A stretch of DNA of 10,297 bases from Candidatus Aminicenantota bacterium (GTDB lineage Bacteria > Acidobacteriota > Aminicenantia > S016-38): assembly GCA_021161165.1 (NCBI GenBank), contig JAGHBF010000158.1, positions 1-10,297 of the forward strand. The letters run 5' to 3'. Below, one piece after another: positions 6,855-10,297 of the stretch (its first letter is position 1; each line of letters begins with the position of its first letter). A program made the translations under genes and the position numbers. Below the pieces are notes generated by a model. The model made no database searches and had not been told where the DNA came from. It saw nothing but the letters and a program-made list of their open reading frames with translations.

Positions 6855-8899
6855 AGATTTTTCTGGAAGAACTCTATAAGCCGCTTAAAAACATCCAGCC
6901 TATAAGCCCCTATTCCATGACTTTGTTGTGGATAGATCATAACCTCAAAACTCTTTTTTGCATCCAGAAGTTTTTTTACCATTGCCACAGTATTTTGAAA
7001 ATGCACATTATCATCGGAAGTCCCATGGGCGATATAAAGCTTTCCTTTCAAATTTGAGGCAAAATTAACAGGGGAACTATCTCTATATCCTTCAGGATTC
7101 TCAGCAGGGGTTCTCATATAGCGCTCAGTATAGATAGAATCGTAGTACTTCCAGTCAGTTACGGGAGCAACTGCAAATCCGGCCTTAAAAACTTCAGGGG
7201 CTTTAAGCATGGCTGTAAGAGTCATGTACCCACCGTAACTCCATCCCCAAATTCCAATTCTGTTCCCATCCACATAGGGTAATGTTTTAAGATATTTTAC
7301 TCCTGCTAACTGGTCTTCAAGCTCATATTTCCCGAAATGTTTAAAAATCCAGTCTTCCCATGCTTTCCCTCTACCGAAACTTCCCCTGTTGTCAAGGCTG
7401 AAAATGATAAATCCGTGCTGGGCAAGATATTCATTTGTCAGGAAAGTAGACCCTCTCCATCCCCTCTGGACGACCTGTGCATGGGGACCACCATAAACGT
7501 AAATTATTACGGGATATTTCTTTGAAGGGTCAAAATTAGGGGGTTTTATCATCATGGTGTAATAAAACCTGCCATTCAATTTTAGAAGCTTAATTTCAGG
7601 CTCAATCAATCCAAGCTTGTTTACGGGTTTACCGGAAGCAATTTTTGAATATCTTCCCCCTGTCCTGAACAATAAAACTTCGTGAGGAAGGAGAAAATCC
7701 GAATGGTAATCTATAAAATAACGAAAATCTGGAGAAAACATTGCCATATTGCTTCCCTTAAGGGGAGTGAGCTCCTTTACTTTGCCTCTGAAATCCACAG
7801 AATAAATTCTTCTCTCAACTACAGAAGATTTGTTTCCCTGAAAATAAACCTTCTTCCCGTCTGTGCCATATAGTAAAGTAACTTCCCAGGAGCCTTTTGT
7901 TAATTGCTTCTTTAATTTCAGACTTAAATTTTTTAATCTGTAAAGATATAAATGACCGTGGCCATCTCTCTCGCTCCACCATATAAGTTTATCTCTGTAA
8001 AAATCAAAATTACTTGTAAGGTTTATCCAGGTCCTGCTATGCTCAGTAAAGGCAACTCTTCCTTGGCCATTAACAATATCATAAATCCAGAACTTCAGAG
8101 TATCCTGGGACCTGTTAAGAGTAATAACATAAATTCTCCGGGAATCAATCCATCCTGCCCTCCCAATGTATTCGTCACGAAAAGGGAGCCATTTAATCCT
8201 TCCAAAAATATCCACCAGACCGAGGCTTACTGAAGGGTTAGTTTCTCCAGCCTTTGGATATTTTTCATGGTAAATTTTCCCATAAAGCGGGATAAAATCG
8301 AGGACTGGATAAGACCTAACTTTTCTTTCGTCGAATTTTAGAAAAAGCAAATTCCTGGAATCAGGAGCCCACCAGAATCCCTTATATAGTTCAAGTTCCT
8401 CTCCGTAAACCCAGTCAGTCTTCCCGTAAAATACATCCTTCCCTTCGTCAGGGGTGAGGTTCCTTATCTCTCCGGTCTTTCTTATTAAAATTTTAAGCTT
8501 CCCATCCTCCACAAATCCTATCTTTTTCCCGTCAGGAGAAATATCGATTCCCCTGCCATGAATTTTAAAATATTCCCAAGTTCCGGAATCAAGATTGTAA
8601 ATATAAACGCCCTCATCTGCGGGAAATAACAATTCCACCCCGCTCTTTAGCGGAATAAAACCGGAAACGAGCTTTTTCTTGAATTTCTCCTTAAAACTCC
8701 TGGTTATGTCTGTAAGCTCCACATAAGAGCTGGAATCAATGTCATACCGATAAATCTTTTTCCCTTTTGTAAAGACAAATGCCTTACTGCTTATCCACTG
8801 GATACTTCCTACTCCTGCATGATAACGTTTGCCTATATCCTGAATCTCCAAAGAAAATAGCAAAGAAAGAAAAATGAGGAGAATGGGAAACTTCTTCAT
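6851..8899 (-). CDS. Secreted dipeptidyl peptidase IV-type S9 prolyl oligopeptidase family protein
   Basis: This 682-residue protein should remove N-terminal dipeptides, typically X-Pro or X-Ala, from peptides outside the cytoplasm. A signal peptide (MKKFPILLIFLSLLFS, no lipobox cysteine) is followed by a DPP-IV-type beta-propeller (about 25-430) and an alpha/beta-hydrolase domain (about 440-682). The propeller holds TDWVYGEELELYKGFWW (161-177); Glu167-Glu168 match the Glu-Glu pair that anchors the substrate amino terminus in human DPP-IV, favouring exopeptidase activity. The hydrolase domain has VYGGPHAQ (468-475, oxyanion Tyr469), nucleophile Ser554 in GWSYGG, Asp629 in HGTSDDNVHF and His661 in QQSHGI, so the triad is complete. 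AAGGAG overlaps the stop of the preceding Yip1 gene, 6 nt before the ATG. It overlaps the following TMTC-like gene by ATGA, suggesting co-production with it. Likely jobs are peptide scavenging or envelope protein processing. Confidence 0.92.
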   Translation of the reverse strand: MKKFPILLIFLSLLFSLEIQDIGKRYHAGVGSIQWISSKAFVFTKGKKIYRYDIDSSSYVELTDITRSFKEKFKKKLVSGFIPLKSGVELLFPADEGVYIYNLDSGTWEYFKIHGRGIDISPDGKKIGFVEDGKLKILIRKTGEIRNLTPDEGKDVFYGKTDWVYGEELELYKGFWWAPDSRNLLFLKFDERKVRSYPVLDFIPLYGKIYHEKYPKAGETNPSVSLGLVDIFGRIKWLPFRDEYIGRAGWIDSRRIYVITLNRSQDTLKFWIYDIVNGQGRVAFTEHSRTWINLTSNFDFYRDKLIWWSERDGHGHLYLYRLKNLSLKLKKQLTKGSWEVTLLYGTDGKKVYFQGNKSSVVERRIYSVDFRGKVKELTPLKGSNMAMFSPDFRYFIDYHSDFLLPHEVLLFRTGGRYSKIASGKPVNKLGLIEPEIKLLKLNGRFYYTMMIKPPNFDPSKKYPVIIYVYGGPHAQVVQRGWRGSTFLTNEYLAQHGFIIFSLDNRGSFGRGKAWEDWIFKHFGKYELEDQLAGVKYLKTLPYVDGNRIGIWGWSYGGYMTLTAMLKAPEVFKAGFAVAPVTDWKYYDSIYTERYMRTPAENPEGYRDSSPVNFASNLKGKLYIAHGTSDDNVHFQNTVAMVKKLLDAKKSFEVMIYPQQSHGIGAYRLDVFKRLIEFFQKNL

Positions 8900-8905
8900 C
8901 TTTCA

Positions 8906-8911
8906 CTCCTT
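8906..8911 (-). promoter_or_regulatory. Ribosome binding site of the S9 peptidase gene, overlapping the upstream stop codon
   Basis: On the minus strand the Yip1 stop codon TAA (8912-8910) runs straight into the binding site as TAAGGAG, followed by the 6-nt spacer TGAAAG and the ATG at 8899. The arrangement fixes the peptidase start and suggests ribosomes pass directly from one gene to the next. Confidence 0.8.
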
Positions 8912-9503
8912 AGAAACCGGCAGTCACTGTTCTTGAGGTAACCATAAGGCTACCAACGATTGCACCGATTATCGCATAGATAACTATGGCTACAACAATA
9001 ATAACCAGGGTATAGACAATTGCTTTTTCCTTGGGAACTTTCTTAATCGGAGTCACACCGAGATAAAGCACGTATATCCCGTAAAGGGAAAACAGCAGGC
9101 CAATTATACTAAGAGCAGGAATAATGCTGAATATTCCCCCTACCCATCCTGGCGTTGCGGAATAAACTGCAAGTTTGTGAGAACTTAGAATATCCTTTTC
9201 TCCGTTAAAGCTGGGTGCCAGCAAATCAATAATATACGCAAGAACAAATACCCCAACAAGCGCTAGGACTAAGTAAACAATGGCACCTATCAGTCCTCTA
9301 ACAAAGGGAGTTCTTATGGTCACTCCCAAGAATGAATACCCGATTATAGAACGACCGATAAAGCTGCTAATAGTGGGGATCAAAGCCATAATAAGCGCAT
9401 AAGAAAAGTAAAGATCCTGAACAGAAGTTTCCTCGGGGGCAATTATTTCCCATTCACTCTTAGGTGAAATAATCAAGTTTTTTGCCCTTTCTACAATATT
9501 CAT
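8910..9503 (-). CDS. Yip1-domain integral membrane protein
   Basis: This 197-residue protein has about five membrane helices (roughly 31-50, 70-95, 118-132, 133-150, 161-187). It begins with the amphipathic stretch usual for bacterial Yip1-family proteins, ISPKSEWEIIAPE (12-24), in which a Pro and a Trp precede an acidic residue. The YSATPGW segment (114-120) before paired helices and a final helix after a basic loop (IKKVPKEK, 153-160) also fit. Bacterial Yip1 proteins have no settled function; the eukaryotic ones act in membrane trafficking, which does not transfer here. The start is firm because a near-perfect Shine-Dalgarno lies 5 nt upstream. Only 10 nt separate it from the exported peptidase gene, so an envelope-related role is plausible but not shown. 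Confidence 0.8.
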   Translation of the reverse strand: MNIVERAKNLIISPKSEWEIIAPEETSVQDLYFSYALIMALIPTISSFIGRSIIGYSFLGVTIRTPFVRGLIGAIVYLVLALVGVFVLAYIIDLLAPSFNGEKDILSSHKLAVYSATPGWVGGIFSIIPALSIIGLLFSLYGIYVLYLGVTPIKKVPKEKAIVYTLVIIVVAIVIYAIIGAIVGSLMVTSRTVTAGF

Positions 9504-9556
9504 TACTACCTCCTTTTGACTAAATTTATTTTAATTTTTCCTTAATTATTATTCTA
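9504..9556 (-). other. AT-rich 53-nt spacer between methyltransferase and Yip1 genes
   Basis: The methyltransferase ends with TGA immediately followed by TAG, a tandem stop in the same frame. The rest is strongly AT-rich and contains TAGAAT- and TAAAAT-type -10 look-alikes, but no matching -35 at the right distance. It may hold a weak promoter or mRNA processing site for the Yip1-peptidase-TMTC block. I see no terminator hairpin. Confidence 0.4.
9508..9516 (-). promoter_or_regulatory. Strong ribosome binding site of the Yip1 gene
   Basis: AAAGGAGGT on the minus strand is a near-full match to the 16S anti-Shine-Dalgarno, with 5 nt (TAGTA) between GGAGG and the ATG at 9503. It is the strongest such site in the window and fixes the Yip1 start. 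Confidence 0.85.
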
Positions 9557-10297
9557 TCACGGTTTTCTCGCCACAACGGCATAGTCCCGATGAGAGAAAA
9601 GAAATCCATTTATGCGACGGATATTTTCTCTTATGGCAGCTTCTCTCTCGTTATGAGCAGGAAATTCCAGGAGCTGTTCCGGAAGATTTTTCCAAATTAT
9701 TTCCTCCACCCTCCAGCCGCTTGATTCCAAAAAAAACGAAAGAGTCTGGGGATGAAGTGGAGTAATGTGAGTGGGGTCAAGGAGAAATGCCCCGTGGAAA
9801 GCAGCAGGAGAAGCCACATTTACAGTTTCTGAAATAAAGACTCCGCCTTTTCTCACCTTTCTCCATGAAATAGCGATTATTTTCTCAACCACTTCCACAG
9901 GAAAATGCTCAAGAACTTGAGAGGAGAAAATTCCTCCCAGGGATTCATCTTCAAGTGAAGAAAGGTATCCTATGGCATCTGCTTTAATACAGTTAAGTCC
10001 CTTGTCTCTGCATTCCTTAATGAATTCGCTGTTTATATCCACTCCAATGGCCTCGATTCCCTCCTCCTTAAGTAGCTCCAGCATCTCTCCCCTTCCACAT
10101 CCGAGGTCAAGAACCGGCTGGCATTCTCTTAGATAAGATACATACTCTTTTAAATTTTCTTTAATACCTCCTGTTCTAAATCTCCTTTCGAACCAGTAAT
10201 AAAAAGAAGATTTTAACTTCTCTTTTCCTTCTTCCCCTTCAAGGGAAACGATCCTTGCAACGTTTACAAGATTGGAGAGGGAATCCACGTATTCCTG
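9557..10297 (-). CDS. Class I SAM-dependent methyltransferase, WbdD-like glycan type; 5' end may lie outside window
   Basis: A Rossmann-fold methyltransferase. The frame is open to the window edge (CAG GAA TAC precede a GTG at 10288), so the true start may lie outside. The GTG is a possible start with AGGA four bases upstream. Numbering from the GTG, motif I is VLDLGCGRGEML (59-70), the acidic SAM-ribose position is Asp84 in GVDIN, Asp104 follows in KADAIGYL, and QVLEHFP (124-130) and KVRKGGVF (144-151) are the later strand motifs. The segment LLDPTHITPLHPQTLSFFLE (169-188) and the preceding FYYWFERRFR helix resemble methyltransferases of capsule and O-antigen clusters such as the WbdD methyltransferase domain, which cap or modify polysaccharides. 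The substrate here is unknown. It is separated by 53 nt from the Yip1 gene and fits an envelope-glycan setting. Confidence 0.85.
   Translation of the reverse strand, partial: QEYVDSLSNLVNVARIVSLEGEEGKEKLKSSFYYWFERRFRTGGIKENLKEYVSYLRECQPVLDLGCGRGEMLELLKEEGIEAIGVDINSEFIKECRDKGLNCIKADAIGYLSSLEDESLGGIFSSQVLEHFPVEVVEKIIAISWRKVRKGGVFISETVNVASPAAFHGAFLLDPTHITPLHPQTLSFFLESSGWRVEEIIWKNLPEQLLEFPAHNEREAAIRENIRRINGFLFSHRDYAVVARKP

Noticed and set aside
9528..9556. TAGAAT and TAAAAT -10 look-alikes before the Yip1 gene
   Set aside because: No acceptable -35 element lies 16-18 nt upstream of either; AT-rich DNA gives such hexamers by chance.

Overview
The window looks like bacterial chromosome from an AT-rich, probably thermophilic or anaerobic lineage. 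The evidence is heavy ATA (Ile) and AGA/AGG (Arg) codon use, Lys/Glu-rich proteins, a purine-rich coding strand and very tight gene packing. A bacterial MutS and F-type ATP synthase accessory genes exclude an archaeon. I cannot fix the phylum. The mix of a DPP-IV peptidase, TPR-bearing GT-C membrane proteins and Yip1 proteins suggests a candidate-phylum type genome (for example WOR-3/Hydrothermae-like), but that is a guess.

Every credible gene is on the minus strand, so transcription runs from high to low coordinates. In transcription order: (1) a WbdD-like SAM methyltransferase, open at the window edge (9557-10297); (2) a Yip1-family membrane protein (8910-9503); (3) a secreted dipeptidyl peptidase IV-type S9 peptidase (6851-8899); (4, 5) two tandem paralogous membrane proteins resembling TMTC O-mannosyltransferases, each a multi-spanning GT-C-like domain followed by TPRs (5079-6854 and 3273-5024); (6) the mismatch-repair ATPase MutS (835-3321); (7) an acidic 95-residue orphan (507-794); (8) an AtpZ-like protein (286-510); (9) an AtpI-like protein, cut by the window edge (1-302).

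Spacing is operon-like throughout. Gaps are 53, 10, 54 and 40 nt. The other four junctions overlap: two 4-nt ATGA overlaps, a 17-nt overlap (atpZ/atpI) and an unusually long 49-nt overlap (second TMTC-like gene/mutS). No gene-free stretch exceeds 54 nt, and I see no rRNA, tRNA, CRISPR array, insertion sequence or convincing terminator.

Functionally the window has an envelope half (methyltransferase, Yip1, exported peptidase, two putative glycosyltransferases), then mutS, then what should be the start of an ATP synthase operon (atpZ-atpI, with atpB and the rest expected just outside the left edge). A possible sigma70-type promoter between mutS and the 95-aa gene may separate the ATP synthase unit from the rest. 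The most noteworthy element is the peptidase plus tandem TMTC-like pair. The two paralogs share exactly four cysteines, all in the C-terminal TPR region, which suggests a disulfide-stabilised extracytoplasmic domain.
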